The position numbers and the translations under genes are program-made. A stretch of DNA of 50,546 nucleotides from Rhodopirellula sp. (GTDB taxonomy: Bacteria; Planctomycetota; Planctomycetia; Pirellulales; Pirellulaceae), in contig PAAT01000171.1 in the NCBI GenBank assembly GCA_002698965.1, positions 53,717 to 104,262 of the forward strand, read 5' to 3'. Below the pieces are notes generated by a model. That model saw nothing but the letters and a program-made list of their open reading frames with translations, searched no databases and was not told the origin of the DNA. Of this stretch, positions 24,496 to 34,817 are shown in pieces (position 1 is the stretch's first letter; each line of letters begins with the position of its first letter).

Positions 24496-25332
24496 TCACG
24501 AGCGTTTTTGGCATGCTTTGCAGAAAAAAGTACTTCTTTGAGCCTGAACGATCCGAGTAATGGGCGTGTCCATGCAGATTGGGCAGGGTTTATCTTCTTT
24601 GTCATACACACGATGCATATTCTGATAGCCACCAGGATCATTCAGTGCATTTCGGTAGGTCCCATCTGACAGCGTTGATCCCTCGTGAGCGATTGCAGTC
24701 TGCAGAATGTCGACAGTTGTTTCAGCGATCAGATCCCATTGTTTGAGGGTTATACGATCACATCGTTTTGCCGGATGGATCGCGGCCACGTAAAGGATTT
24801 CAGAGGCATAGAGATTGCCGATTCCGGCCACCTTCTTCTGGTCCAGTAACGCTACTTTTACCGGGCGTCTGGATTTGCCAAAGATCTTTTTCAGTAGAGG
24901 GCCGGTCACATCCAATGCATCCGGCCCCAGATTCTCTAGGCTAAACCGATCCTGATACTGTTGATCGTTCAGTAAGTAAATCATTCCTAGTCCCCGACGG
25001 TCCCAGTAGAGCACTTCTTTTTCCCCATGGGAAAACTCCAATCGAAAGCGTACGTGTTCCTGACTCGGAGGGTCCGCCACTAAAACTAAGCCCGTCATAC
25101 GAGGTTCAAACAGTAATCGGTCGTCATTTTCCATTTGAATGACCACTCGTTTGCCAATACGTCCGACTTGTTTGACCTTTTTACCAACGAGTCGCCGGCG
25201 AATGGTGGATATGTTGGGGGTGACAGCAATAGGCTTGCGGAGACAACGGACTTTTTCAGCCGCAGTAATTGTTGCACCTTCGATGGCCAGGATGCCGCGG
25301 CGCATTGTTTCGACTTCCGGTAATTCAGGCAT
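24496..25332 (-). CDS. mutM: Formamidopyrimidine-DNA glycosylase
   Basis: Removes oxidised purines such as 8-oxoguanine and cuts the abasic strand. 278 residues from ATG 25332. This second of two adjacent ATG codons is chosen because the catalytic proline must be residue 2, as in PELPEVETM. E3 follows. RLVGKKVKQVGRIGKR holds the conserved lysine region, and KVAGIGNLYASEIL is the helix-two-turn-helix. The C-terminal zinc finger is CPIC with CKAC. GAAAG lies 7 bases before the chosen start. Confidence 0.95.
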   Translation of the reverse strand: MPELPEVETMRRGILAIEGATITAAEKVRCLRKPIAVTPNISTIRRRLVGKKVKQVGRIGKRVVIQMENDDRLLFEPRMTGLVLVADPPSQEHVRFRLEFSHGEKEVLYWDRRGLGMIYLLNDQQYQDRFSLENLGPDALDVTGPLLKKIFGKSRRPVKVALLDQKKVAGIGNLYASEILYVAAIHPAKRCDRITLKQWDLIAETTVDILQTAIAHEGSTLSDGTYRNALNDPGGYQNMHRVYDKEDKPCPICMDTPITRIVQAQRSTFFCKACQKRS

Positions 25333-25525
25333 CATAATACTTTCTATAATGAGCAGGGTTATCGAGAATCCTGAAGCTTCGACAGGTCATCACCCGACCT
25401 GTGGACGATATCATTTAGATTTCCCATAATCATGACCTCTTCTTCATTGCGAAGGTACCCCTTGGTATGGGATAATAGCCCAAATGTTGAATACCGCTTC
25501 GCCGTCATCAAACAAGGTTTGTCTC

Positions 25526-26533
25526 ATGAGTTCTATTAATTTCAATCGCCGTAAGTTTATGCAGTCCACCGGGGCCGCGTCGATTGTGGCTGGAGCTGCA
25601 CTGCAAGCTCCGCTTTCAGGCAAAGAAAAGTCACAGGGTAATCCTGAAAACATTGTCAAACGATTGTACGATACTTTGACTGAAAGTCAGAAGAAGGTTG
25701 TTGCGTTCGATTGGAATCATATGGATCCAAGCCGTGGATTACTACGTACTCGCATCGCTAACAACTGGCACATCACTAAGCCAACATTGAACTCCAAGTT
25801 CTTCACCGCTGAACAACGCGACATGATTCGCATGATTTACGAAGGTTTGCTGGCACCTGATTGGCACGCCAAGTTTGACAAACAGCAGGAAGATGATACC
25901 GGTGGATTTGGGGAGACCAACAACATCGCAATTTTTGGTGAACCGGGTAGCGACCAGTTCGAATTCGTGATGACTTCACGGCACTTGACACTCCGTGCTG
26001 ATGGTAACACAACAGATCATGTTGCATTCGGCGGCCCTTTATTTTACGGCCATGATCCACACGGAACGTTTGACGAAGAACCTGATCACGATGGCAATGT
26101 CTTCTGGGAACAGGCCGTCGCAGCCAATAATGTTTACAAGCTGTTGGATAATGAGCAACGTAAGGTGGCAGAAGTTCCCAAGACCGTTCGTGAACAAGCC
26201 GTTGCGTTCAAAGGAGCCAAAGGTGGTATTCAGGGAATTGCAGTGAAAGATTTGAATGGTGCTCAGAAAGATGGCGTTCAGAAAACACTTCAAAGTCTGG
26301 TTTCGATGTTCCGCAAGTCAGACCAGCAGGAAGCCTTGGAATGCGTTAAGAAACAAGGTGGTTTGGATGCCTGTCATTTAGCCTTCTACACCGACAACGA
26401 TATTGGTGGCGACAAAGTCTGGGACAATTGGCGTTTGGAAGGTCCGTCATTCGTATGGCACTTCCGCGGTGCTCCTCATGTTCACGTTTGGGTTAATATT
26501 GCCGATTCTTCGGAGGTTGAATTGAACGCCTAA
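25526..26533 (+). CDS. Tat-exported DUF3500 protein
   Basis: 335 residues from ATG 25526 (AAGG 8 bases upstream; an ATG at 25484 is poorer). The N-terminal NRRKFMQSTGAASIVAGAAL is a Tat signal with the twin arginine. The mature part matches DUF3500: RHLTLRADGNTTDHVAFGGPLF with the conserved His and Asp, FYGHDPHGTFDEEP, and the closing LEGPSFVWHFRGAPHVHVWV. The many His and Asp residues suggest metal binding. Function is unknown; a hydrolase or oxidoreductase has been supposed for the family (not shown). It ends at a strong bidirectional terminator shared with the cyclophilin gene. Confidence 0.85.
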   Translation: MSSINFNRRKFMQSTGAASIVAGAALQAPLSGKEKSQGNPENIVKRLYDTLTESQKKVVAFDWNHMDPSRGLLRTRIANNWHITKPTLNSKFFTAEQRDMIRMIYEGLLAPDWHAKFDKQQEDDTGGFGETNNIAIFGEPGSDQFEFVMTSRHLTLRADGNTTDHVAFGGPLFYGHDPHGTFDEEPDHDGNVFWEQAVAANNVYKLLDNEQRKVAEVPKTVREQAVAFKGAKGGIQGIAVKDLNGAQKDGVQKTLQSLVSMFRKSDQQEALECVKKQGGLDACHLAFYTDNDIGGDKVWDNWRLEGPSFVWHFRGAPHVHVWVNIADSSEVELNA

Positions 26534-26575
26534 AGACATGAGTGTGTCTGAAGTCGCCTAGTTTTGTGGTAAATT

Positions 26576-26616
26576 AAAAAGCCGCTACTGACATGAACTG
26601 TCAGTAGCGGCTTTTT
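26576..26616. terminator. Bidirectional Rho-independent terminator
   Basis: Perfect 18-bp stem (26576-26593 with 26599-26616), 5-base loop TGAAC, GC-rich GCCGCTACTGACA core flanked by A5 on one side and T5 on the other. It ends both the DUF3500 gene from the left and the cyclophilin gene from the right. Confidence 0.95.
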
Positions 26617-26698
26617 GCCTTGAGTACGAGCTTGAACCCTCTTGGAGATAACGAATAACCCTCGGGCGATCAGCATTTTTGTAACGTCTGATGCAAGC

Positions 26699-27340
26699 TT
26701 ATTGTTTCTCCTTCTTTTCAACGACATAAGCCTTTTTGATGTAGTCCATGTTAGGGAATTCTTTAATCAGGTATTCATTACCCTGATCTTGAATGAGTCC
26801 CTGATTGGGGGTCTGGCCGTATTCGTCATTGATCGCTTCGATGTGTTTCAGGCCTTTATTTACCCGGCCAAAGGCTGCAAACCCTAGTCCATCAAGATTC
26901 TCGTTATCTTTGAGATTGATGAACAATTGGCTAGTACGAGTGTTTTCCCCGGACGTTGCAAAGCAGATCGTTCCTTTGCGGTTACTAAACACAACCGGAT
27001 CGTCTTTGATCGGAGCGTCTTTCCATTTTTTTTGTACTTCAGGATCCCCGTTGATTCCGAATTGCACCACAAAATCGGGGACAACCCGGAAGAAACGGCA
27101 CTCATTGTAGAAGCCGGACTGCACGAGTTGATAGAACTGGTCGACACCGAGCGGCGCCAGTTTGCGAGCGACTTCGATTTCAACTTGGCCATCATTGGAT
27201 AGTTCGAAAATGACTTTAAAGCGGGCAGGGGCCTGCTTTGCTTCTTCAGCGATGTTTGCGTCTTCGTCCTGAGCGACCAATGGGGTGGAAGCGAACAGAG
27301 CAGCTACAAGCAAGGGCAGGAATGAGAAGGGAGCTTTCAT
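26699..27340 (-). CDS. Secreted cyclophilin-type peptidyl-prolyl isomerase
   Basis: 213 residues with a signal peptide (FSFLPLLVAALFASTPLVAQ) and a cyclophilin domain. YNECRFFRVVPDFVVQFG holds the active-site Phe and Arg region, SQLFINLKDNENLDG the core Gln/Phe, and FGRVNKGLKHIEAI the closing strand. It catalyses cis-trans isomerisation of prolyl bonds in exported proteins. It lies 24 bases upstream of glnD's C-terminal end, and glnB-glnD could read into it. Confidence 0.92.
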   Translation of the reverse strand: MKAPFSFLPLLVAALFASTPLVAQDEDANIAEEAKQAPARFKVIFELSNDGQVEIEVARKLAPLGVDQFYQLVQSGFYNECRFFRVVPDFVVQFGINGDPEVQKKWKDAPIKDDPVVFSNRKGTICFATSGENTRTSQLFINLKDNENLDGLGFAAFGRVNKGLKHIEAINDEYGQTPNQGLIQDQGNEYLIKEFPNMDYIKKAYVVEKKEKQ

Positions 27341-27363
27341 AAGGAATGTACCTCGGGTCGGAA

Positions 27364-30003
27364 TTACACTGACTTTTCAATTTGTTCCAACAGTTCCTCG
27401 CGGATTGCGTCGAACTGTTCTTTTGACTCTATCTTATTACCATTTCGATCGGTTACATAGAAGACGTCGACAACCTGATCGATATAAGTTCCTATTTTTG
27501 CGACGTGAACATCCAGTCCCAGATCAAACAGGACCTTTGTAATTTTGTAGAGAAGGCCCAGTCTGTCATACGCGAACACGGTAATGATAGTGTGCTTCCG
27601 GGCCGATTTATTATCGATACCGACTCGTGATGGCAATGGATTGATCTCGCCAGCGGTGGTCTCTGACGAGGCTGACCAGACCTGCCGAAAGGTTGGATTT
27701 ACATCTTCTTTGAGTTTAATGGTTTGAATTAGTTTTTGTTGAATCAAACTAAGCCGATCATTCGTGGGAACATGTGCATGATCCAGATCGGAAACAAAGA
27801 AACGATCGAGGACTAACTCGTCGGCCAGACTGAAAATCTCTGCTCCCAGAATGGAGTTGCGTTGGCTTGAAAGAACGCCGGTAATGCGATGGAAGCATCC
27901 GTCGAGTGTTTTCTGGTGAGCTCCGATCGTGTATTCTGTAGCATTACGTTCGGGAACATAGCGAGCCCAGGTGACCACGTCATTCGGCTTTAGTTTAGCG
28001 AGGGATGTAAGATAGTCGACGGATCTGGCGAGGTGTTCATCGTTCAGCAAAGCAGGAGGTAGCTTAACAAGATGTGATTCCCACGTGGCTGCCTCTCCGG
28101 GCAGTAGCTTTAGAAGCTTTCTTTGCTGAGTTACCAGCCAGTCTTCGGCAAATTTTGCCTGTGATTCTCCGGATAGGTGAATTCGGGCTTTCAGGTACAG
28201 TTCCGTGATGAGGTCTTGTTTCCATTTGTTAAGCACTCCGGGACCCACGGCGGCAAGATCGGCGCAGGTCAGAACGAACAACATTTGTAGCTGCTCCAGC
28301 GAGCGTGCTTCGGAAGCAAAACGGATCACCACATTTTCGTCGTGGAGATCCTGTCGAAACGCCGTGTGAGCCATTAGCAGATGTTTGTGAACGAGATGTT
28401 TTAGGATATCGGTATTATGGTCGGTCAGGTTAAAGCGTCTGCCAACCTGCTCAGCAATTTCACGACCGACGTCGCTGTGGTCTTCAGGGAAACCTTTCCC
28501 GAGGTCGTGAATTAACAGGGCCAGATGAAGGATCGTCTTGTTGCCGAGTTCTCGATAGACACTGCCTAAGACGGAATTGTCGCCAAAAAAGTCCGTCGCT
28601 TTCTTGACGGCACGCATGGAGTGTTCATCGACGGTGTATTTGTGGTAGTCGTTGAATTGAAGCAAATTCCTGGCATGTTTGACAGCGGGCACTATTTTTT
28701 CCAGCACTCGCATTTGATGTAGTTTTCTAAGTTGTTCGCCCAGTCGTATCGGGCGTGCGAGTAATGACAGAAACTGCTGAATTACCTGATCAGTCAATTC
28801 AACGGTCTCTTGTTCCATCATGGTTCCACGGATGGCCGTCCAGGTGCGGTGGTCGATGCGTCTGTTGTATTTACTGGCAAGTTCCATCAGCCTGATAACG
28901 TCACTAAGGTTGGAGCGAATACGGTCGATCTGATTTGGCAAAGCTCCGATGCTGTAAGGTCCCATTCGAAATTTACCATCCAATTTTCTCACGAAACCAG
29001 GAAGTGATAGTTTGGAACTCCAGCGTTCCGGTCGACTTGATTGGAAAAAGTGAGTTACCGTATAGCGAACCTGACTGATGTGTTCGAAGTAATGTTGCAT
29101 GAACTGTTCGACGGCCAGAGTTTCGGTGTTGTTTTCATACCCTGACTTTTCTGCGATACGTACTTGTTCGAAGCGGTTCAGTACATCTTGTGATTTACTG
29201 GCCTGAAAGTGCAATTCGTTGCGCAACTGGAGTAAAAAATCTCGGGCATTTCGCAATGTGCGATAGTCTTCTCGAGTCAAAACCCCTAATCGTTGCAGTG
29301 TTACAGGTTCCGCTTCGCCGTGAACAATAAAGCCAATCCATCTTACAAATTGGAGGTCCCGAAGAGTCCCGCGTGAGCGTTTAATATTCGGCTTGAGCAA
29401 ATGTACGGTATCACCAAATTGCAGGCGTTCTTCATGTCGGGCTGTGTAGACCATTTTGATAAGATGTTTCCAGCGATTTCGAGACCGTCGACGGAAGCGA
29501 GTGAAGAATTCCGAATAGAGTTCTTTATTGCCCGTTAGAAATCGGGATTCCACCAGCGATGTGAAGATCTTTGCATCTTTGAGCCCCAGGCTTGACGCTT
29601 CTTTTACATTTCGAGTGGCAAAGCCAAGTTGCAGACCGACATCGTAGATGTTTTGACTTAGAGCTCGTGCTAATTCCGGTACCAGAAAGGCATCTGATTT
29701 TTGACAAAGTAACATGAGATCGATGTCTGAGTAAGGAGCTACGTCACGACGGCCATAGCCGCCATGGGGCACAATCGCCGTGATTTGCTCCAGTTGAACT
29801 CGTTGTTCTTCATTTTGTACAACCTGGGAAATCGCAAGTTCGTACATGCTGAGTACGATCTCGTCGAAGAGGTCTGAAATTCCAGTACAAACCTGAATGC
29901 CCGGCGATCCACCCTCATGTTGCTGCCTGATTCGCTCTCGACCTTCTTGTAGCCGTTGCCGAGCTTTTACAATGGAATCGCTAAAACTTGGGTTTTCAGA
30001 CAT
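27364..30003 (-). CDS. glnD: PII uridylyltransferase/uridylyl-removing enzyme
   Basis: 879 residues, bifunctional nitrogen-status sensor acting on GlnB. The nucleotidyltransferase motif GGYGRRDVAPYSDIDL is at about residues 80-97 with the DxD pair near 93-95. The HD phosphohydrolase domain has H499-D500 in HDLGKGFPEDHSD. Two C-terminal ACT domains sense glutamine (the last begins HTIITVFAYDRLGLLY). All parts are intact, so both activities are expected. glnB lies 46 bases upstream on the same strand, giving enzyme and substrate in one operon. Confidence 0.96.
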   Translation of the reverse strand: MSENPSFSDSIVKARQRLQEGRERIRQQHEGGSPGIQVCTGISDLFDEIVLSMYELAISQVVQNEEQRVQLEQITAIVPHGGYGRRDVAPYSDIDLMLLCQKSDAFLVPELARALSQNIYDVGLQLGFATRNVKEASSLGLKDAKIFTSLVESRFLTGNKELYSEFFTRFRRRSRNRWKHLIKMVYTARHEERLQFGDTVHLLKPNIKRSRGTLRDLQFVRWIGFIVHGEAEPVTLQRLGVLTREDYRTLRNARDFLLQLRNELHFQASKSQDVLNRFEQVRIAEKSGYENNTETLAVEQFMQHYFEHISQVRYTVTHFFQSSRPERWSSKLSLPGFVRKLDGKFRMGPYSIGALPNQIDRIRSNLSDVIRLMELASKYNRRIDHRTWTAIRGTMMEQETVELTDQVIQQFLSLLARPIRLGEQLRKLHQMRVLEKIVPAVKHARNLLQFNDYHKYTVDEHSMRAVKKATDFFGDNSVLGSVYRELGNKTILHLALLIHDLGKGFPEDHSDVGREIAEQVGRRFNLTDHNTDILKHLVHKHLLMAHTAFRQDLHDENVVIRFASEARSLEQLQMLFVLTCADLAAVGPGVLNKWKQDLITELYLKARIHLSGESQAKFAEDWLVTQQRKLLKLLPGEAATWESHLVKLPPALLNDEHLARSVDYLTSLAKLKPNDVVTWARYVPERNATEYTIGAHQKTLDGCFHRITGVLSSQRNSILGAEIFSLADELVLDRFFVSDLDHAHVPTNDRLSLIQQKLIQTIKLKEDVNPTFRQVWSASSETTAGEINPLPSRVGIDNKSARKHTIITVFAYDRLGLLYKITKVLFDLGLDVHVAKIGTYIDQVVDVFYVTDRNGNKIESKEQFDAIREELLEQIEKSV

Positions 30004-30049
30004 GAAGCGTTTTTATATTGGAAGCAGAAAGCAGGAAAGAAGTCGTATA

Positions 30050-30496
<447 letters not shown>

Positions 30497-30600
30497 TTAA
30501 CTACTTCAATTTTATCGGAACCGGATTTGATGATAAAGCCAGATTTAATAGGTATTCGTAGAAGCACCTAAAATTAATTCCTTCTCGCGGAAATAAAGAC

Positions 30601-32127
30601 ATGGTAGATCAGCAGTTTCCACGCCTCGCTCCACTTTTAATTCTCACAGCTTCAATGGTTCTGGCCGGGTGTACTAACGAACCGGCAAAGGTCGAGTGGC
30701 CCAAAGTAGAAGTGGAAAGCAGCCGTGATAAAGTGCTGCTAAAGGCCAATTATCTGGTCAAGATAAAGGGCCATACCGTCGGCTATGTGTTGCTGGATGC
30801 CAAGCATGATGAGAAGGTCGATGAAGTTTATGGTACTTGGTTTATGACGCTGCAACTCAATCGAGGGGCAGCGACGAATGTTTCCCTGATGGACGTTCAT
30901 TTTGTCGAATCATCAGACGGCGTTTTAAAGAGCATGACGGTTGATTCGAATGAAGGAGGAGCCACAGCAACGTTTGCAGTCGTAGCAGGGGATTCACTTG
31001 AAGTTCGAGTTGAAAAGTCCGACGAAGTCGAGGATAAGCAGATCCCATGGCAACAGGGAACACTTGGACCATTAGGAATCGACCTGTCTCTGGTAAGGGA
31101 TATGATGAAGCCCGGGGAATCGAGATCCCTCTCTAATGTTGAACCCACGAACCTTGCTGTCTACAAGCAAACTTTGAGGGCTCATGACTTGGAAAAGATC
31201 GAGGATTTTCCCAAACAGTCATTGCTGCAGATTGACGTCTTATCGGATGGTGGGGAAGGGATTTCTCTCGAAGGTAAGCTCTGGGTCAATAGCGAAGGTG
31301 TCACAATGAAGGCGACCTATCCTCAAATGGGCATGGAGTTTTTGTATGTCGAGGATCGCATGGAAGTAACAGGATCTTTTCTCGATTCTTCGAGGACGAT
31401 TGAGGCAGTTGATTTCAACGACGTGACTTCAGTGGAGATTGGCGGTATCTATGATCAGGAAGCGTCACGACAAGAATTAACACTGTACTCTGCGCTGACT
31501 GACCTGAGTGATATGTTTTCCAATACGCTCTATCAAACCGTGAAGAAGAAAAGTGAAGATGAAGTGATGCTGGAGTTGTCGGATGACATTTTGAATACTG
31601 AACTTAACGCTGAAAATCCGTCGAAAGAGTATCTGGCTAGTTCACTCCTTATTGAGGTTGAACATGCCGGAATTCGGGCCAAGGTGCAAGAACTCACAGA
31701 GGAGTTGGAGGCTGAGGTTGAGAAAGTAATGGCTATTCAGGAATTTGTCTATGAACATATGGATAAGAAAAACTACTCCAAAGCGATGGCATCGGCAGCC
31801 GATGCATTTGAAAGTGGCGAAGGTGATTGTACCGAACACGCTTGTTTATTTGCAGCAATGACTCGAGCTGCAGGATTGCCAACTCGGTTGGTTAATGGTT
31901 TGGTTGCTATACCGGACGGAGGACAGACCAATTGTTGCTTCCATATGTGGAATGAAGTTTATTTGGATGGTCGTTGGAAGAGCGTGGATGCGACTCGCAG
32001 ACTGGATAGGGTGAAATGGTCTCGTTATATAAAAATTGCCGACTCATCACTGGCTGACGAAAACGATCAGGAATTCCTGCTGGCTGGAATGGTTTTACTC
32101 GGGGATTTAAGGGTCTTCTGTAGGTAG
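30601..32127 (+). CDS. Transglutaminase-like lipoprotein
   Basis: 508 residues. The signal peptide ends in the lipobox LAGC (C23), so the protein is a membrane-bound lipoprotein. Residues about 30-350 form a large beta-rich region. The C-terminal transglutaminase fold carries an intact triad: C410 in GDCTEHACLF, H448 in CFHMWNEVY and D463 in KSVDATRRL. Such domains are often proteases or amide-forming enzymes in periplasmic systems. It is divergent from glnB and alone. The substrate is unknown. Confidence 0.85.
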   Translation: MVDQQFPRLAPLLILTASMVLAGCTNEPAKVEWPKVEVESSRDKVLLKANYLVKIKGHTVGYVLLDAKHDEKVDEVYGTWFMTLQLNRGAATNVSLMDVHFVESSDGVLKSMTVDSNEGGATATFAVVAGDSLEVRVEKSDEVEDKQIPWQQGTLGPLGIDLSLVRDMMKPGESRSLSNVEPTNLAVYKQTLRAHDLEKIEDFPKQSLLQIDVLSDGGEGISLEGKLWVNSEGVTMKATYPQMGMEFLYVEDRMEVTGSFLDSSRTIEAVDFNDVTSVEIGGIYDQEASRQELTLYSALTDLSDMFSNTLYQTVKKKSEDEVMLELSDDILNTELNAENPSKEYLASSLLIEVEHAGIRAKVQELTEELEAEVEKVMAIQEFVYEHMDKKNYSKAMASAADAFESGEGDCTEHACLFAAMTRAAGLPTRLVNGLVAIPDGGQTNCCFHMWNEVYLDGRWKSVDATRRLDRVKWSRYIKIADSSLADENDQEFLLAGMVLLGDLRVFCR

Positions 32128-32280
32128 TCTGCTGACCACGAATGATTTTTCTTTGAATCTTACCGGCAATTTCATGCACGGTTCACAACGTAACCTACGT
32201 TTATGTAGTCACCAGAACAATCATCTGTTTTGGGGAAATGAACTCACTTTAACCGGCATGATTAGTAAAGCACGAATTTG

Positions 32281-32985
32281 ATGAATCCCACTCCTTCCTT
32301 TGAATCCAATGAAACGAACTCACTGGCACAGGGACGTGACTGGTATGCACAAACCGCTGAAAAGCAGGGTTATTTCAACAGAAAATTGGCTTCATCCGAA
32401 GCACTTTTCGAACTGAATGCTATTGGTTCGTTTGAGTTCACAGATGCGGTTCGTCCTGGCAAAGACTCAACTCTGGCATTAAGGCAGGGTTATCGCCGCG
32501 AGACTTTTCGTTCACGTAGCCGCAATATGGAATTGCCGATGATTCTGGCGGCCGCAACGCGTGACGTATTGTTTGAGCTGTTTTTGGATCTTATGAATCC
32601 ACTCGGCAAACTCGTCGATTGTGTTTTGGAGACAAGTCACTCGCATGGTGATGGCTCACATGAAGATCTTTATCGTGAAAAGATCGACCTGCCGGTTCTG
32701 AAAAGTACCTTATACGACTACGAGTCTCTGATCATGAATGATGGCTGTACAGGCGTGGCAGTGGTAAATCCGAAGAAGCAACTTGAAGTTCAACTCGATG
32801 AACACAAGATGTTGATGATTTATGCAGAAGACCTGACGTCGTTTGAACGAATTCTGTTTCGTTATGACGTTTGGCCGATGGAAGATATGCGATTTATCAC
32901 TGAGGAAAATCATGTGCATTCTTCGCGCCCTGTATATCGGAAGCAATTTGATCAACTAAGCTTCCGGTTAGGGATGGATATCTAA
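32281..32985 (+). CDS. Protein of unknown function
   Basis: 234 residues from ATG 32281, which directly follows an in-frame TTG. No signal peptide or membrane helix and no motif I can name. The N-terminal half has GRDWYAQTAEKQGYFNRKL, and the middle MNPLGKLVDCVLETSHSHGDGSHEDLYRE is His/Asp-rich. The second half is a regular alternating fold (GVAVVNPKKQLEVQLDEHKMLMIY). It overlaps the convergent cobalamin adenosyltransferase gene by 4 bases at the stop codons. The balanced composition and codon use speak for a real gene. Confidence 0.7.
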   Translation: MNPTPSFESNETNSLAQGRDWYAQTAEKQGYFNRKLASSEALFELNAIGSFEFTDAVRPGKDSTLALRQGYRRETFRSRSRNMELPMILAAATRDVLFELFLDLMNPLGKLVDCVLETSHSHGDGSHEDLYREKIDLPVLKSTLYDYESLIMNDGCTGVAVVNPKKQLEVQLDEHKMLMIYAEDLTSFERILFRYDVWPMEDMRFITEENHVHSSRPVYRKQFDQLSFRLGMDI

Positions 32986-33551
32986 GAAGCCGACTGGTTG
33001 TTATTACGACTAGCCCCGGTCCAGGTTGTCTCCGTTTCTGCATGCAGTGCATTTAAAGCTCGGGCTAGTACAAATAGATAATCACTCAGCCTGTTTAGGT
33101 AGGTGGTCGCATTGCCTAGAGGATTCTCTGATTGTTGTTGTAGATTGACAACAAGTCGTTCGGCTCGCCGGCATACTGTTCGCGCAAAGTGTGTTTGCGC
33201 AGCGGCAGGGTGTCCGCCGGGAAGAATGAACTGCCGCAGTTCGGGTAGATTTTGATTCAGTTTGTCAATGCGTGCTTCCAGCCAGGTGGATTCTTCAGCA
33301 GAGATAGCAACGCCACAATCGTATCCTTCTTTGGAAGCCACCAAAGCCCCAACATCAAACAGTCGGGATTGAATCTGTTGAAGTTGGTTTTGAACCTCAT
33401 CGGTAATCGAATAACTGCGGACAATTCCCAGCACCGCATTCAGTTCATCGATTGTCCCAACCGCTTCGATAGCCAGACTGGTTTTAGAAACTCGGCCACC
33501 GCCAGCTAAACCGGTTTCTCCCGAATCACCTGTTCGTGTGTAGATCTTCAT
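32982..33551 (-). CDS. pduO: PduO-type cob(I)alamin adenosyltransferase
   Basis: Makes adenosylcobalamin from ATP and cob(I)alamin. 189 residues. The N-terminal TRTGDSGETGLAGGGRV forms the ATP-binding loop. FARTVCRRAERLV (RR in the helix), then LNRLSDYLFVLAR with the conserved Asp, complete the site. No B12-dependent mutase is in the window. The gene is divergent from the TolB-like gene across 163 bases, and overlaps the unknown gene on the opposite strand by 4 bases. Confidence 0.93.
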   Translation of the reverse strand: MKIYTRTGDSGETGLAGGGRVSKTSLAIEAVGTIDELNAVLGIVRSYSITDEVQNQLQQIQSRLFDVGALVASKEGYDCGVAISAEESTWLEARIDKLNQNLPELRQFILPGGHPAAAQTHFARTVCRRAERLVVNLQQQSENPLGNATTYLNRLSDYLFVLARALNALHAETETTWTGASRNNNQSAS

Positions 33552-33720
33552 TGGTATATCGCTAATTGGACTCGTAGAGAGTGAAACGTTTGAGCAGCAT
33601 GTGTCTCATTGATTATGGTACACGGTTTGATACATTAAGATGGATTGAAATTAGACAAAACTTAGAACTACCTTGGTGTTTTGGGTGGCCGGCGAATTGA
33701 TATACAAGGATTGAATGGAT

Positions 33721-34788
33721 ATGAGACATATAGTTTCTACATTCGTAGCAAGCTTGATAATGCTGGTAAGCGATACTGGATTGCTTCGCGCTCAGGACGT
33801 CTCGATCAGTGAAATTGAGGCGGGGTTTCTAAAAAACGTACGGCAAGTGACTTCCTCTTTTGTCAAAGCCGGCGAAGGATATTTTTCGCCGGATGGAAAA
33901 CGAATCGTCTACCAAGCCATTACGAAAGATTATCCCTTCTACCAGATTTACATCCAGTCATTGGAAGGTGGACGTCCGCGGTTGGTCAGTACAGGCAGAG
34001 GACGTACCACTTGTAGCTATTTTACCGTCGATGGTAAAAATATTCTGTTTGCCTCGAGTCATCTTGATCCCGAAATGACAACCACGGAAGAGGCAGAGAT
34101 CAAACAGCAGGAAGAAGATCGTAAGAACGGAGTGCGGCGTCGGTACTCATGGCCATTTGATCCACATACGGAAATGTTCGTGGCCACACCAAAGGGTAGG
34201 ATTATTAAACGTTTGACCAAGGCTGAAGGTTACGACGCAGAGGGTGCTTATTCAAATAATGGTAAGCTGATCGCCTTTTGTAGTACTAGAGACGGAGACC
34301 CGGACCTTTATCTGATGGACGCTGATGGCGGGAATGTACGGCAGTTGACCAACGCTAAAGGATATGACGGAGGCCCTTTTATTTCACCGAATGGCAAGTG
34401 GGTGATTTTCCGTAGTGATCGTAAAGAAGAGCACATGCTGCAGATCTATGTGATTGGTATCGATGGCAAAAATGAAGTTGCTTTGACAGACACCACAGGA
34501 GTGAATTGGGGGCCATACTGGCATCCAACAGAACCGTATATTATTTGGTCCGGAGCTGATCATTCCACAGGCGGTCGTCCAAATTATGACCTATGGCTGG
34601 CCCGATATTCGGTCTCCCAAGAAGATAAGTTTTCTATTGGTGAGCCCGTGCGAGTGACAGATAATATTGGTGCTGATGTTCTTCCAGTCTTTTCACCTGA
34701 TGGTAAACAGTTAATGTGGACAAGTACTCGAACAGATACTCACACTAGCCAGTTGTTCATTGGAGACTTTGTGCTGCCAGGGAAATAG
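33721..34788 (+). CDS. Exported TolB-like (PD40) beta-propeller protein
   Basis: About 355 residues. ATG 33721 leads to a signal peptide (MRHIVSTFVASLIMLVSDTG); the ATG two codons upstream (33715) is equally possible. The mature part has four or more WD40/PD40 blades: YFSPDGKRIVYQA, YSNNGKLIAFCSTRDGDPDLYLMD, ISPNGKWVIFRSDRKEEHML and FSPDGKQLMWTSTRTD. Such propellers bind peptidoglycan-linked or envelope partners. The nudix gene follows 29 bases downstream, probably in the same transcript. Confidence 0.85.
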   Translation: MRHIVSTFVASLIMLVSDTGLLRAQDVSISEIEAGFLKNVRQVTSSFVKAGEGYFSPDGKRIVYQAITKDYPFYQIYIQSLEGGRPRLVSTGRGRTTCSYFTVDGKNILFASSHLDPEMTTTEEAEIKQQEEDRKNGVRRRYSWPFDPHTEMFVATPKGRIIKRLTKAEGYDAEGAYSNNGKLIAFCSTRDGDPDLYLMDADGGNVRQLTNAKGYDGGPFISPNGKWVIFRSDRKEEHMLQIYVIGIDGKNEVALTDTTGVNWGPYWHPTEPYIIWSGADHSTGGRPNYDLWLARYSVSQEDKFSIGEPVRVTDNIGADVLPVFSPDGKQLMWTSTRTDTHTSQLFIGDFVLPGK

Positions 34789-34817
34789 GCAGAATAAGTG
34801 ATGGCGGATTGATCATT

